NCBI RefSeq assembly: GCF_946482605.1 | Contig: NZ_CAMLSE010000048.1 | Location: 1-47,236 of the forward strand | Direction of reading: 5' to 3' | Length of the DNA: 47,236 bases | Source of the DNA: an uncultured Dyadobacter sp. | GTDB taxonomy: Bacteria > Bacteroidota > Bacteroidia > Cytophagales > Spirosomataceae | Shown: positions 16,699-26,188 of the stretch, one piece after another | How the letters are laid out: each line of letters starts with the position of its first letter | Position numbering within the stretch: position 1 is the first letter of the stretch | Translations under genes and position numbers: made by a program | Notes under the pieces: generated by a model | The model's input: only the letters and a program-made list of their open reading frames with translations | Told to the model about the DNA's origin: nothing | The model's database searches: none

Positions 16699-17070
16699 AA
16701 TTTTCCATTGGTCAGGTCTGTGAAGCCACAATCCCCGAAAGTTCGGCACCTGTATCCCGGTCTCCTGGTTTCGGATAAGCGGTCACCCCTATTTGTTTAT
16801 ATTTTATCGTACAAATAATGCGCCAGTCAGATGCACATGCATTAACTTATTGATAATCAACCTAATAATGATCTGTAAAAGCAAGCAATCTGTTCGTTTA
16901 TGGACATCCCGTGCGTTTGCCGGACAGCCAGAATGCATGTAGTTAGGGCGGCATTTTGCAAAAAAATGCCTTTCTTATTCAGATGTAACCGATTTAGAAC
17001 TACCGTTACTTGCAGAAGCATTCCAAATGTGCCGATATTGCGGCGGTTTTTGCTTCTCAACATACAAATC
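16699..17070. other. intergenic region between divergent permease and response-regulator genes
   Basis: This 372-bp stretch has no convincing gene. It must hold the promoters of the permease (minus) and the response regulator (plus). It is A/T-richer around 16800-16880 and 16950-17000. I could not place a well-spaced TTTG / TAnnTTTG pair. Open frames here are extensions or shadows of the neighbouring genes. Confidence 0.6.
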
Positions 17071-17697
17071 ATGAAAATACTGATCGCCGACGACCACTCC
17101 CTGGTGCGCTACGGCCTGAAACTGGCACTTCACAACTACTTTAAAGATTCAGTGATTGACGAAAGCTGGGATGGGGATTCTGTAAAGGCGCAGCTTCAAA
17201 GCGACCGGTACGATGTCCTGCTGCTGGACCTCAACATGCCCGAAACGGATTCTCCCTTATTGCTGCAATGGATTCGCGAGTTCCACCCGCAGGTAAAGAT
17301 CCTCGTGGTGTCGATGAATGACGAGCGCATTTTCGGGAAAAGGGCATTGCAACAGGGTGCCCACGGTTACCTGGAAAAAGACTCTCCCCCCGAAGAACTG
17401 GCAAGGGCTTTAAAAATGATCACATCGGGGAAAAAGTATACAAGCCCCAACCTGGCCGACATCCTCATTAATGAAACACTCCAGGGGAAAGCGGCCAACC
17501 CATTCGACGAACTGGCGCCGAGGGAATTTCAGGTTGCGATGTATCTGATCAAAGATTATACGGTCACGCAGATCAGCGAGCTCCTTCAGGTGCAATATAC
17601 CTCTGTCAATACTTTCAAACGCCGGATATTCCAGAAACTGAACATTGAAACGAGAACGGAGTTAGTCAGGCTCGCAGATGCCTATAACATTGGCTGA
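17071..17697 (+). CDS. NarL/FixJ-type response regulator
   Basis: This 208-residue protein has a receiver domain (acidic pocket IADDH at residues 5-9, phospho-acceptor Asp53 in LLDLNMP, Lys in YLEKDSPPEE). A LuxR-type DNA-binding domain follows (LAPREFQVAMYLIKDYTVTQIS, then NTFKRRIFQKLNIETRTELV). The long frame reaches back to 16900, but ATG 17071 gives the exact receiver start. Its last 16 bp overlap the 3' end of the histidine kinase gene on the other strand. No other kinase is next to it, so the overlapping kinase is the obvious candidate partner, unproven. Confidence 0.92.
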   Translation: MKILIADDHSLVRYGLKLALHNYFKDSVIDESWDGDSVKAQLQSDRYDVLLLDLNMPETDSPLLLQWIREFHPQVKILVVSMNDERIFGKRALQQGAHGYLEKDSPPEELARALKMITSGKKYTSPNLADILINETLQGKAANPFDELAPREFQVAMYLIKDYTVTQISELLQVQYTSVNTFKRRIFQKLNIETRTELVRLADAYNIG

Positions 17698-18554
17698 TGG
17701 ACCGGGGATGGGATCAGCTCCCTGCATTCCAGTCCGAAAATGCTGACCGATGTGCCTTCGCCCCTTATGCTTGCGACCGACAGCGTGTAGTCGAGCGCAT
17801 GTGCAAAATCGATGATGATCTGATAGCCAAGCCGGCTATTGGATTCGACGGGCACATCGGCTGAGGGGGCATTGATCCGCCGCGTGATCCGCTGCAGATC
17901 CACCGGCAACATGCCGCTGCCCGTATCGGAAACGATCAACGCGGGCCTGCCTTCCTTGTCTTGTTCGATCGAGACGGTGATTTTGCCGCCGTGGGTGTGC
18001 TTGTTGGCATTATCGATGAGATTTCGCAGGATCGCTTTCAGGATGTCCCGGTGGGTGTAAATGGTGATGTCTGCGGGATAGTCCGCTACCAGCTTGTTCC
18101 CGTTCACCAGCAGCATTTCTGCAAAAAACTGCTCCAATTCAGCAAACAGTTCGTCGAAGCCGAAGGTGTGTTTGGCCACGCGAAAACTTTCGTGTTGCGA
18201 CCGGGCCCACAGGTTGACTTCCTTCACAAAAGCATGGATGTTGCCGGTCGCCTTCTTGATCTCCTCCGTACCGGCCTTTACCTCCGGCAATTGGTTATTT
18301 GCCGCAAACCTCGCGACATGGTCGGAAAGGAGATTCAGAAAATGAAGCGGCGACTGCAGGTCATGGGCGATCATCATGGTGATCTTCTGTTTGAGGCCAT
18401 TACTGTACTCCAATTGTCTGGACAGATCAATCACTTGTCTTTCCAGCTCCCGCTTAGCGTAATTCAGGCGAAAATAGCGCCATTGCGTCCAAACAAAGAC
18501 CAGGAATAGCACTATCAATGCAAAAATCATCGTACCGATCCATTGAGAGATCAT
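17682..18554 (-). CDS. membrane-anchored sensor histidine kinase
   Basis: This 290-residue protein has one N-terminal membrane helix (residues about 7-24), a coiled coil (about 30-55) and a HisKA domain with His64 in MIAHDLQSPLHFLN. The HATPase_c domain carries the N box LRNLIDNANKHTHGG and the G boxes VSDTGSGM and GEGTSVSIF. There is no extracellular sensory domain, so signals would be sensed in the membrane, in the coiled coil or through a partner. The 3' end overlaps the response-regulator gene by 16 bp in a tail-to-tail arrangement, so the two transcripts are complementary at their ends. Confidence 0.92.
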   Translation of the reverse strand: MISQWIGTMIFALIVLFLVFVWTQWRYFRLNYAKRELERQVIDLSRQLEYSNGLKQKITMMIAHDLQSPLHFLNLLSDHVARFAANNQLPEVKAGTEEIKKATGNIHAFVKEVNLWARSQHESFRVAKHTFGFDELFAELEQFFAEMLLVNGNKLVADYPADITIYTHRDILKAILRNLIDNANKHTHGGKITVSIEQDKEGRPALIVSDTGSGMLPVDLQRITRRINAPSADVPVESNSRLGYQIIIDFAHALDYTLSVASIRGEGTSVSIFGLECRELIPSPVHQPML

Positions 18555-18722
18555 AACCCATTTAAGAATAAGTTTCGGATTGCCTGAAGGAAATTCTAGT
18601 ATGAAGGGAGCTTAAAGAATATGCAAGTAAGGCAGATTGTAGTATACATTACAACTCAATGTAGATATTTTTTAGACAAACCATTCCGCCGGCTACCAAA
18701 TGCGGAGGCAGGCGGTTGATCC

Positions 18723-18761
18723 ACAAAAGAAAACAGCTCCACGGCAATGCCATGAAGCTGT
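18723..18761 (-). terminator. intrinsic terminator after the small lipoprotein gene
   Basis: On the minus strand ACAGCTTCATGGC and GCCGTGGAGCTGT form a 13-pair stem (two G-U pairs) with an ATT loop, followed by TTTTCTTTT. It lies 36 bp beyond the stop of the lipoprotein gene. Confidence 0.8.
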
Positions 18762-18796
18762 ATCATTGGGTAACGGGACCCATCCCGTTTGCTAAT

Positions 18797-19177
18797 CTAT
18801 TCAACAAACCTGATCCGTTTGCATTCCTCTACACTGACTGTTGCCGTACTCGCTTTCCAGTTGCCAACCTGCTCACCGCCCTTGAAACGTTTCCCGGATA
18901 CCGCATAAGTTCCCACCGGCAGGTTGAGGCTCACGACCGAGGCGCTGCCCGGCGCATTGCATTCGGGCCGGGCAGCGGCGGTTTGCGAAATGGAGCCCAG
19001 CACCTTACCATCCACGATCACATCAATGCGGTCATATTTTTCGGGTGTGTAGTTGGTGTAAAAAATCAGGTTCCCCTGAGGCGTCGGTTCGTCGTCTTTC
19101 TTGCAGGAAAAGATGATAGCGATCATCAGCAGGGAAGCGATGGTGGAGAGACGAACGTTTTTCAAAAGATTTTTCAT
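18797..19177 (-). CDS. small hypothetical lipoprotein
   Basis: This 126-residue protein has a lipoprotein signal peptide with Cys25 in IIFSCKKDDE; the KKDDE after the Cys is common in Bacteroidota surface lipoproteins. The mature part looks like one small beta-sandwich: NLIFYTNYTPEKYDRIDVIVDGK, then VVSLNLPVGTYAVSGK and WKASTATVSVEECKRIRF. The GTYAVSG stretch recalls carboxypeptidase-regulatory-like or PEGA-type folds, but I cannot assign a family. Two Cys residues in the mature domain could form a disulphide. It stands alone, with a strong terminator downstream. Confidence 0.75.
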   Translation of the reverse strand: MKNLLKNVRLSTIASLLMIAIIFSCKKDDEPTPQGNLIFYTNYTPEKYDRIDVIVDGKVLGSISQTAAARPECNAPGSASVVSLNLPVGTYAVSGKRFKGGEQVGNWKASTATVSVEECKRIRFVE

Positions 19178-19327
19178 GGCTAATCGATTTTAAACTGGTT
19201 TGAACATACTTGGAATGTGTCTCAGGGAGTTGGCTACCGCTTTGGACATGACAAAATTATATCCGGGAGCCAGCCGCTCAGCCGGATGTTGAGTGATTGG
19301 CAGTATTATTGAGCAGATCGACGGAAA

Positions 19328-19357
19328 CGAAAAATGCCCTGCTTCAGAGAGGGCATT
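19328..19357 (-). terminator. intrinsic terminator after the LytTR regulator gene
   Basis: AATGCCCT (19333-19340) pairs with AGGGCATT (19350-19357) around a nine-base loop. On the minus strand the stem is followed by TTTCG, continuing the T-run of the stem. It lies about 100 bp beyond the LytTR stop. Confidence 0.65.
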
Positions 19358-19457
19358 GACTCAAAATTAAAATACAACTCACTGATTATTAATATATAAC
19401 AAACAAACCATTAAATAAAAATTACCCTTATTTTTCGGTAACCTATTATCCGGTCGG

Positions 19458-20204
19458 TCAGAAACGGGCGAACATTTCCATGAACTCCTGCCTTCGCGAA
19501 CGTGATATACTGATCGCCACGTCATTGTCCATCACCACGTATCCGCCTTCGCCTCTCACGAACTTTTTGATGCGGTTCAGATTGATCAGAAACGAGTTGT
19601 GCACCCGGAAGAAATCGGGACCGCTTAACGCTTCGTCGACGTCTTTGAGCACTTTCGACACCACTATTTTCTTCCCGTTGGCCAGAACGACGCTGGTGTA
19701 GTTGCTGTCGGCCTCGCAGTACAGGATGTCCTGTGTCGGGACGAAAATCATGCCGTCGCCAGTCGTGAGGGCAATGCGGGTGGGGGTTGGTTTCATCTGC
19801 TGCACGCTCTGGAACAGCAGCTCGATCTGCTCCCGCGACGGTACATTTCGCTTCTCTTCGATCCGGCGGACGGTTTCGATGAGATCATCCGGATCAATGG
19901 GTTTCAAAAGGTAATTCAATGCACTGTATTTGAATGCCTTAATGGCAAACTTGTCGTAGGCCGTCGTAAACACAACATCGAAATGCAGCTTATCAAACTT
20001 TTCGAGCATATCGAAGCCATTCATTTTCGGCATCTCAATGTCCAGAAAAATGACGTCGGGGCGGTGCTCGCGAATCGCCTCGATACCTTTCTCCCCTGAG
20101 CTGCACAGGGCCGCCACCGACACCGATGGTGCATACGTTTTCAACAACCATTCGAGCATTTCGAGACAGTTGTTCTCATCGTCGATGATTACACATTTAA
20201 TCAT
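19458..20204 (-). CDS. LytTR-family response regulator
   Basis: This 248-residue protein has a receiver domain with IIDDE at the start and phospho-acceptor Asp55 in VIFLDIEMPKMNGFDML. The LytTR DNA-binding domain follows (ILYCEADSNYTSVVLANGKK, then FFRVHNSFLINLNRIKKF and the final ISRSRRQEFMEMF). The ATG at 20204 (MIKCVIIDDE) is chosen over upstream extensions because the receiver begins there. It starts 34 bp after the stop of the propeller kinase, on the same strand, and the two form a standard LytS/LytT-type pair. The divergent receptor gene at 23571 is a plausible target. Confidence 0.94.
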   Translation of the reverse strand: MIKCVIIDDENNCLEMLEWLLKTYAPSVSVAALCSSGEKGIEAIREHRPDVIFLDIEMPKMNGFDMLEKFDKLHFDVVFTTAYDKFAIKAFKYSALNYLLKPIDPDDLIETVRRIEEKRNVPSREQIELLFQSVQQMKPTPTRIALTTGDGMIFVPTQDILYCEADSNYTSVVLANGKKIVVSKVLKDVDEALSGPDFFRVHNSFLINLNRIKKFVRGEGGYVVMDNDVAISISRSRRQEFMEMFARF

Positions 20205-20238
20205 ATCTTCTTTTATATCAAGGTTATTCTGATGTTTA

Positions 20239-23200
20239 TCAAACCGGTATCGTGATCGTAACCCGGGTTCCTGCGGCTTCGCCCTTTTCATTTTTCAGGT
20301 CAAGGATCTCAACCTTCGCATTGGTCTGTGCGTATTGATTCAGCACTGCAATACGGTCTTCCGTCAGCTTCATACCCAGCGATTTTCTACCCGTGGCAGA
20401 TTTACTGCGATACGCCGCGGCTTTCTCGCGGCCTATCCCGTTGTCTTCGATCACGCATTCCAGCACACTCTCATCGGTCATCCGAAGCCTGATCCGAAGT
20501 TTGCCGCCGCTTTCCAGGTGCAGCAGGCCGTGCCAGATCGCATTCTCCACATAAGGCTGAATGATTAGTGAAGGCACCTGGACCGAATCGGGATTTACCT
20601 CCTCACCCACTTCGATACGGTATTCAAACTGGTTATCAAACCGTATCCGCTCCATTTCAATGTAAAGCTTTAATGCTTCCATTTCATTCGACAGCATAAC
20701 CCGCTTGCTATTTGAATTGTCGAGTATCAGCCGGATGAGCTTGGCAAAACGCGTCAGATACAAGGAGGCGGTGGCATTATCGCTTTTGACGATGTAGCGA
20801 TTGATCGAATTCAGGCAGTTGAAAATAAAATGCGGGTTCATTTGTGCCCGCAAGGCCCGCATTTCCAGCTCGGCCATATGCTCGCGGATACGGGTCTGGC
20901 GACGAATGCGGGTCACACGCCACCGCACGAGACCGTACAAAGCACCACCCGCGCAAAGCCCGCACAGTACGATAAACCACCAACGCTCCCACCAAGGAGA
21001 AAGGATACTGAACGCAAACGGCGTGGCCGTCTCCCACCAGGTTACGCCATCCAGACTGGCTGCCACTGCGAATACATATCTTCCAGGCGATAGCGAAGAG
21101 AACCGCACACGGTTACTACGACCATTATCGACCCAGTTATTGTCCAGCCCTGCGAGCCGGTAGCGATACATCAGCTTCTGCGGGTTCCGGTAGTAGGGCG
21201 TCAGGAACTGAATTTCAACGGAGTTTTGCTTCCAGTTCAGTTGTAGCGGAGCCATGTTTCCAATCGGCACCGAGTCATCCTGGTTGACTCGTACCGAGGT
21301 GATCACCACATTCAGCCGCTCTTCGCGGAATTTGAGCTTGTCCGGATTAAAATAGTTCAACCCATTGTGACCGCCGATATAAATGTTGCCATCGGTCGAC
21401 TCCAGTATGCTGTTGTAATTAAACCGTCTGTTTTGAATATTGTCCCGGAAATCAAACCATTGCAGCTTTTTCGCCCCGCGATTCAGCAGGTATAACCCGT
21501 CGTCCCCTCCGATCCACACCCGGCCGGATCGATCCTGGTGCATCACGGAAATGCGCTGGTTTTGAAGTTCGGGAAAAATCAGCCTCTTTTTCAACGTATT
21601 GCCCCTCCTGGTGACCTCGTACAACCCGACAGAGCCACACCAGGCCGTCGAGTCGCTTCTGACCAGCACCGCACTGACCAGGTGGCCCGGCAAAAAGGCA
21701 GAATCACTCACCGCATTCCTGAAACGGCTATTTACAATGAGCAGCCCCTGATAGGTACCCATCCAGTAGTTGCCGTCGGCAGCCTGCGCCACAGTCTGCA
21801 CGATGCGCTCTGCCCCGTTGAAATGCATTTCACTGATGCGGTAGCTATCCCGGTCGATGAGATAGCAGATATGCTCGCCGACCACCAGAAAATGACCATC
21901 CCGCATGCGCACAATCGTCGCGATAAGGTCTTCCCGCAGCCGTCCGCGCAGGCGCTGCCCGGCTTCGCCATCGGGATAGATCACGTCTTTGAAAATGTGG
22001 GTGACGGGGTCTAACACCATGGGCAATGCCCGGCTGGGCGCCACGATGAGATTCTTGCCATCGAATACCAGGCCCCGGACTTCGGAAAATGATGGTCCTG
22101 CCGATCTTTGACGAATCATTGTAGTGCGGCCGTTGCGAACATCGAGCACCGAAATGCCCCGTGAGGTCCCCATCCATATGTTTCCCTGAGCGTCTTCGGC
22201 CAGCGCCTTCGTATTATTCCCAAGGCTTTGCCCGGTACCTGGGAAACCATTGACCCAGCCAATCGTATGTGCATCCGGCCTGAAAAACAGGATGCCATCC
22301 TGGGAAAGTATCCAATGCGTGCCGTCCGGGTCACGGAAATCTGAATAATTTTCATCGTTGGGCAAGGATTTGCCGGAATCAAAAATGACCGCCCGCGAGA
22401 ATGTCCGGTCCTTTTCACGATAGAGATAACAACCTTTGGTAGTATTGACCAGGCTCCGCCCCTCTCCCAGCCTGGTAATGCTGATCAGTTCGGCAGGCGG
22501 CATGCCCAGCGGGTGTGCCGCATCGAGAGGCGGAATCTGTTTCACTGAACCAATAGAAAAGTCGATTTCAAAGGTCTGGTGCAACGGAGTACTCACCCAG
22601 GCAATGTGATCATTAACGGGAACTACCGTCCTTGCAGACTCAAAAGGAACACTGCGTACCGTTTTTTTCTGCGTGTCGTAGCAAAACACGGTCCGGATAT
22701 CTGCCAGATAAAGCTGGTAGCCCCGGCTGTTGAAAACCCTCCGATAATAGTAATGGTCCTTCAAACCGGGCAGCTCATGAAAACGAAACGAATCCGTGCG
22801 GCTGTCATACCGGTACAATCCCCTCCCGGCGTTCGCCCAGATTCCGTTATCCGGAGTGGTCTGTAGTTTGTAAAGTTTGTTCAGCGGTTCAAGGCGTGGT
22901 CCGTCCGTTTTCACACCGGCCAGGCCGTTATGCCCGTTCCGGTACCGCTTGATTTCCGTCTCCGATACAACCCACAACGTCCCGGAGCTATCCGATGCCA
23001 TGTCGAGCAGGTCTTCTCCGGCGGTATCGATGCGCCTCACGCTCTGACCGTCGAACCGCTGTAAGTGCCTGGGTGACAGTATCCACAAGAAACCGGCAGG
23101 GTCCCGAACGATCCGCGCTGCATTGGAAGTCTGGATGCCATTTTTGTCATCGAGCAGCTGTACATTAAAATCAGGCAATTGTCCATAGCATCCGATCCGG

Positions 23201-23256
23201 GCTACCAGCAGCAGCATCGGCAGGAATTGAGCGCCCAGACGTTTGAACAGATACAC
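20239..23256 (-). CDS. two-component sensor histidine kinase with propeller sensor and LytS-type kinase domain
   Basis: This 1005-residue protein has a signal peptide, then a large periplasmic sensor made of Reg_prop beta-propeller repeats (LWILSPRHLQRFDG, GNIWMGTSRGISVLD, GRVWIGGDDGLYLLN, GNIYIGGHNGLNYFN). A Y_Y_Y domain follows (YRYRLAGLDNNWVDNG, then SLSPGRYVFAVAAS), then one membrane helix (WWFIVLCGLCAGGALYGLV). The His_kinase domain has His809 in AQMNPHFIFNCLNSINRYI, and the ATPase part has IQPYVENAIWHG and VIEDNGIGREKA. It has no receiver or AraC output, so it is not a hybrid regulator; output goes to the LytTR gene directly downstream. Such propeller sensors often detect oligosaccharides, but the ligand here is unknown. 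Confidence 0.95.
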   Translation of the reverse strand: MYLFKRLGAQFLPMLLLVARIGCYGQLPDFNVQLLDDKNGIQTSNAARIVRDPAGFLWILSPRHLQRFDGQSVRRIDTAGEDLLDMASDSSGTLWVVSETEIKRYRNGHNGLAGVKTDGPRLEPLNKLYKLQTTPDNGIWANAGRGLYRYDSRTDSFRFHELPGLKDHYYYRRVFNSRGYQLYLADIRTVFCYDTQKKTVRSVPFESARTVVPVNDHIAWVSTPLHQTFEIDFSIGSVKQIPPLDAAHPLGMPPAELISITRLGEGRSLVNTTKGCYLYREKDRTFSRAVIFDSGKSLPNDENYSDFRDPDGTHWILSQDGILFFRPDAHTIGWVNGFPGTGQSLGNNTKALAEDAQGNIWMGTSRGISVLDVRNGRTTMIRQRSAGPSFSEVRGLVFDGKNLIVAPSRALPMVLDPVTHIFKDVIYPDGEAGQRLRGRLREDLIATIVRMRDGHFLVVGEHICYLIDRDSYRISEMHFNGAERIVQTVAQAADGNYWMGTYQGLLIVNSRFRNAVSDSAFLPGHLVSAVLVRSDSTAWCGSVGLYEVTRRGNTLKKRLIFPELQNQRISVMHQDRSGRVWIGGDDGLYLLNRGAKKLQWFDFRDNIQNRRFNYNSILESTDGNIYIGGHNGLNYFNPDKLKFREERLNVVITSVRVNQDDSVPIGNMAPLQLNWKQNSVEIQFLTPYYRNPQKLMYRYRLAGLDNNWVDNGRSNRVRFSSLSPGRYVFAVAASLDGVTWWETATPFAFSILSPWWERWWFIVLCGLCAGGALYGLVRWRVTRIRRQTRIREHMAELEMRALRAQMNPHFIFNCLNSINRYIVKSDNATASLYLTRFAKLIRLILDNSNSKRVMLSNEMEALKLYIEMERIRFDNQFEYRIEVGEEVNPDSVQVPSLIIQPYVENAIWHGLLHLESGGKLRIRLRMTDESVLECVIEDNGIGREKAAAYRSKSATGRKSLGMKLTEDRIAVLNQYAQTNAKVEILDLKNEKGEAAGTRVTITIPV

Positions 23257-23570
23257 CGTAAAAACTGGTAAAGTGGATTATTTCGACCGGTGCAAATTGT
23301 GTAATTAAAGACACCAATGCCCGTACCATTCAGTAAGTTGCGCAATTTCTTAGTATTCGGACATTACAGCCACGTAAACTGATCCTGACGCACTGAAACG
23401 AATGTGCTGGGGCATAAGTTGCCGGAGTGGTCTTCTCGACGCGTGCCTGGTACACGGCTATCGTCCATCGGACTCAATTCCGCATCCATCCCACTTATTT
23501 CGGCCTTTGTCATAATTTACTTTCCGGCGCAGGTTCTTCGAACCATTTTTGTGCCGCTAATAACCAAACC
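23257..23570. other. intergenic region between divergent sensor kinase and receptor genes
   Basis: This 314-bp stretch must hold the promoters of both neighbours. The receptor frame runs upstream through part of it to 23427, but the signal peptide fixes the start at 23571. I see no strong inverted repeat and no clearly spaced promoter pair; CTTTGTCATAATTTACTTT around 23509-23527 is a possible -33 region. Confidence 0.5.
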
Positions 23571-26132
23571 ATGAAGATGACCAGATTTCTCCTCATTATT
23601 TTTATCCTCACCAGCTCGCTCCTATCTCCGGCATTCGCACAATTTCCGACGGCGGGAAGCAGCCAACCCAAAGCACTGCCGGGAACAGCCGGCGACCAAA
23701 GTCCCAAAGGAACAGCCAGGCTGACTGGCTCTATCGTCGATTCCGCTTCGGCCAAACCCATCGAATTCGTAAGCATTGCCTTGTACAATAAAGGTAACGG
23801 CCAGGCAGTCGACGGCACGGTTGCCGACGAAAAGGGAAAATTCACTATCTCAAAGATCGTCGCGGGAGATTACAAGGTCTTGGTATCGTTCATCGGCTAC
23901 GGCAACAAAACCGTGGACAACATCAAACTGGCGAAAGGCCAGGAGCTTGATCTCGGCTCGATCAGTCTGTCATCCAACACCAAAACGCTGAACGAAGTGA
24001 CCGTAACCGGACAGGCCGCATTGATCGAAGAAAAAGTAGACCGGCTCGTGTACAATGCAGAAAAGGACATTACGGCCAAAGGTGGCGATGCGACGGACAT
24101 TCTCCGCAAGGTACCGTTGCTGACCGTTGACCTCGATGGCAACGTCTCGCTGCGCGGAAGCCAGAATATCAAGGTGCTGATCAACAACAAACCAAGTACC
24201 ATCATCGCCAACAGTGTGGCCGACGCCTTGAAGCAGATTCCGGCAGACCAGATTAAATCGGTGGAAGTCATCACCAGCCCTTCGGCGAAATACGATGCCG
24301 AGGGCTCCGGCGGGATCATCAACATCATTACCAAAAAGAACTCGCTGCAGGGATTGAATCTGAATATCGACTCGGGTATTGGAAACCGGGGCTCGATGCT
24401 CGCGCTGAATGGCGGTTACCGCAAGGGCAAGGCCGGTTTTACCATCGGTGGCTTCGGGCGCGGCATGTATAATACCATTACCAAAACCCGACTGGAGCAA
24501 ACCAGTACCGTCGAGAACGTGACCACCACCACACGGCAAACCGGAGATGGTTCCAGCCATGGACTGTTTGGGAATTACAACCTTGGCTTTGACTACGACA
24601 TTGCCAAAAACCAGAGCCTGACAGCCGGCGTGAAATACGGTGTCCGCAACTTCACCAACCAGCAGGACCTGGTGACCCGCCTGATGAAAACAGGAACGAC
24701 CGACACCGAAACGAGCAGAAATGTGGATGCCAAAAACCTTTCCGGAACGGTTGATGTAAACGTAGACTATCTTCATACGTTCAAGCCTCAGCAGGAATGG
24801 AGCATATCCACGCTGTACAGCCGCAACGGTCTCACCAATGATTTCGACGCGGATCTGCTCAACGGAGACCGCCAGCTCACAGGCCGCCAGAAGAACCTGA
24901 ACAAGAGTACCAACGAGGAATTCACATTCCAGACCGACTACCAGACACCCATTAAGAAAAACCAATTACTGGAATTCGGGGGCAAGGGCATTTTCCGGGA
25001 GGTAAAAAGCAAGTACAGCTTCCTGATCGCAGAAGCTACGGGTGATTTCCGTCCGGAGAGAGATCAGCCCGCGGGAGACCTGACCTATCATCAGAACATC
25101 GCCGCCGCCTACTCGTCCTACACTTACACAACTAAGAAGCGGTACACATTCAAAGGAGGTTTGCGCTATGAACATACTTTCATCGACGCGAGTACCAATG
25201 AGGGCGTTGTGGGTGTAGGGAACTACGGAGTACTGGTACCTAGTATCAATGCTTCGAAAACCTTCAAAGGTACCACCGTCAAACTGGGCTACAACCGTCG
25301 TATCCAACGTCCGGGCTTGCAACAGCTTAATCCGAACTTCAATTCGGCCAACCCGCAGAACATCACGATCGGGAACCCGGAACTTCGTCCTGAGCTGACC
25401 AATAACTTTGAAGTTGGGCTGAGCAAGAATATCAAAAAGACCTATGTAAATGCCACTTTCTTCGGTAGGGTGACCAATAATGCAATCACACAGGTACGCA
25501 ATCCTTCGGACACACTTGCAGGAGCCATTGTCACGACTTATGAAAACATCGGTAAGCAGCATGCCTACGGCGCCAATATTTTTGCCAATGTTGCGGCCAC
25601 ATCGAAGATCAACGTCGGGATTTTTGCCAACGTGTTCTATACTACGCTCACCGGACAAACCATGGGCCAGAACGGCCTATCGCAGGAAATCGACAATAAT
25701 GGTGTGAACGTAAGCGGTGGTTTGTTCTCTCAGGCGACCTTCGGAAACGGCTGGGGCGCTCAGGCATTCGGATTTATGCAAGGCACGCAGATTCAGTTGC
25801 AGGGAAAACAGGGCGGATTTGGATTTTATACAGTCGGTGTGAAAAAGGAATTTGCCAACAAAAAGGCCAGCCTCGGATTAGCAGCGGAAAACTTCCTGAG
25901 CAAACGCTTCAAGATGCATACCGAGCTCAATTCGCTCCAATTCAACCAGGTCAACGACATTTACATGTATAACCGCGGATTCCGTCTTACATTTACCTAC
26001 AAAATCGGTAAAATGACGATGGATGCGCCGAAACGGAAAGCAAAGTCGGTCAATAACGATGACGTGAAGAGCGAAGGTGGCGGACAGCAGCAAGGTGGTG
26101 GCCAGGGCGGCGGCGGAAACGCTCCGAAATAG
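23571..26132 (+). CDS. TonB-dependent outer membrane receptor (outer membrane beta-barrel family)
   Basis: This 853-residue protein has a signal peptide ending SPAFAQ. A carboxypeptidase-regulatory-like domain follows (LTGSIVDSASAKPIEFVSIAL, then YKVLVSFIGY), then a plug (ATDILRKVPLLTVDLDGNVSL, and SPSAKYDAEGSGGIINIITKK). The barrel is of the OMP_b-brl_3 type with GYNRRIQRPGLQQLNP and GNPELRPELTNNFEVG. It differs from the SusC proteins in this window and has no SusD partner. The C-terminus after the last strand is a low-complexity Gly/Gln tail ending GNAPK, unusual for a barrel protein that normally ends in an aromatic residue. The LolA-like gene starts 56 bp later and is probably co-transcribed. 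The LytTR kinase pair is divergent. Confidence 0.92.
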   Translation: MKMTRFLLIIFILTSSLLSPAFAQFPTAGSSQPKALPGTAGDQSPKGTARLTGSIVDSASAKPIEFVSIALYNKGNGQAVDGTVADEKGKFTISKIVAGDYKVLVSFIGYGNKTVDNIKLAKGQELDLGSISLSSNTKTLNEVTVTGQAALIEEKVDRLVYNAEKDITAKGGDATDILRKVPLLTVDLDGNVSLRGSQNIKVLINNKPSTIIANSVADALKQIPADQIKSVEVITSPSAKYDAEGSGGIINIITKKNSLQGLNLNIDSGIGNRGSMLALNGGYRKGKAGFTIGGFGRGMYNTITKTRLEQTSTVENVTTTTRQTGDGSSHGLFGNYNLGFDYDIAKNQSLTAGVKYGVRNFTNQQDLVTRLMKTGTTDTETSRNVDAKNLSGTVDVNVDYLHTFKPQQEWSISTLYSRNGLTNDFDADLLNGDRQLTGRQKNLNKSTNEEFTFQTDYQTPIKKNQLLEFGGKGIFREVKSKYSFLIAEATGDFRPERDQPAGDLTYHQNIAAAYSSYTYTTKKRYTFKGGLRYEHTFIDASTNEGVVGVGNYGVLVPSINASKTFKGTTVKLGYNRRIQRPGLQQLNPNFNSANPQNITIGNPELRPELTNNFEVGLSKNIKKTYVNATFFGRVTNNAITQVRNPSDTLAGAIVTTYENIGKQHAYGANIFANVAATSKINVGIFANVFYTTLTGQTMGQNGLSQEIDNNGVNVSGGLFSQATFGNGWGAQAFGFMQGTQIQLQGKQGGFGFYTVGVKKEFANKKASLGLAAENFLSKRFKMHTELNSLQFNQVNDIYMYNRGFRLTFTYKIGKMTMDAPKRKAKSVNNDDVKSEGGGQQQGGGQGGGGNAPK

Positions 26133-26188
26133 TCCCCGACCGGATTCCAATCTAATACAAGCCTTTTTAACTCAAATAAATCTTCGGT

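Noticed and set aside
16900..17070. Upstream extension of the NarL-type regulator by 57 residues
   Set aside because: The extra residues are Cys/Arg-rich, unlike any receiver extension, and the receiver begins exactly at ATG 17071.
23970..24965. Minus-strand open frame of 331 codons
   Set aside because: Shadow of the TonB receptor gene on the other strand, which has full family motifs.
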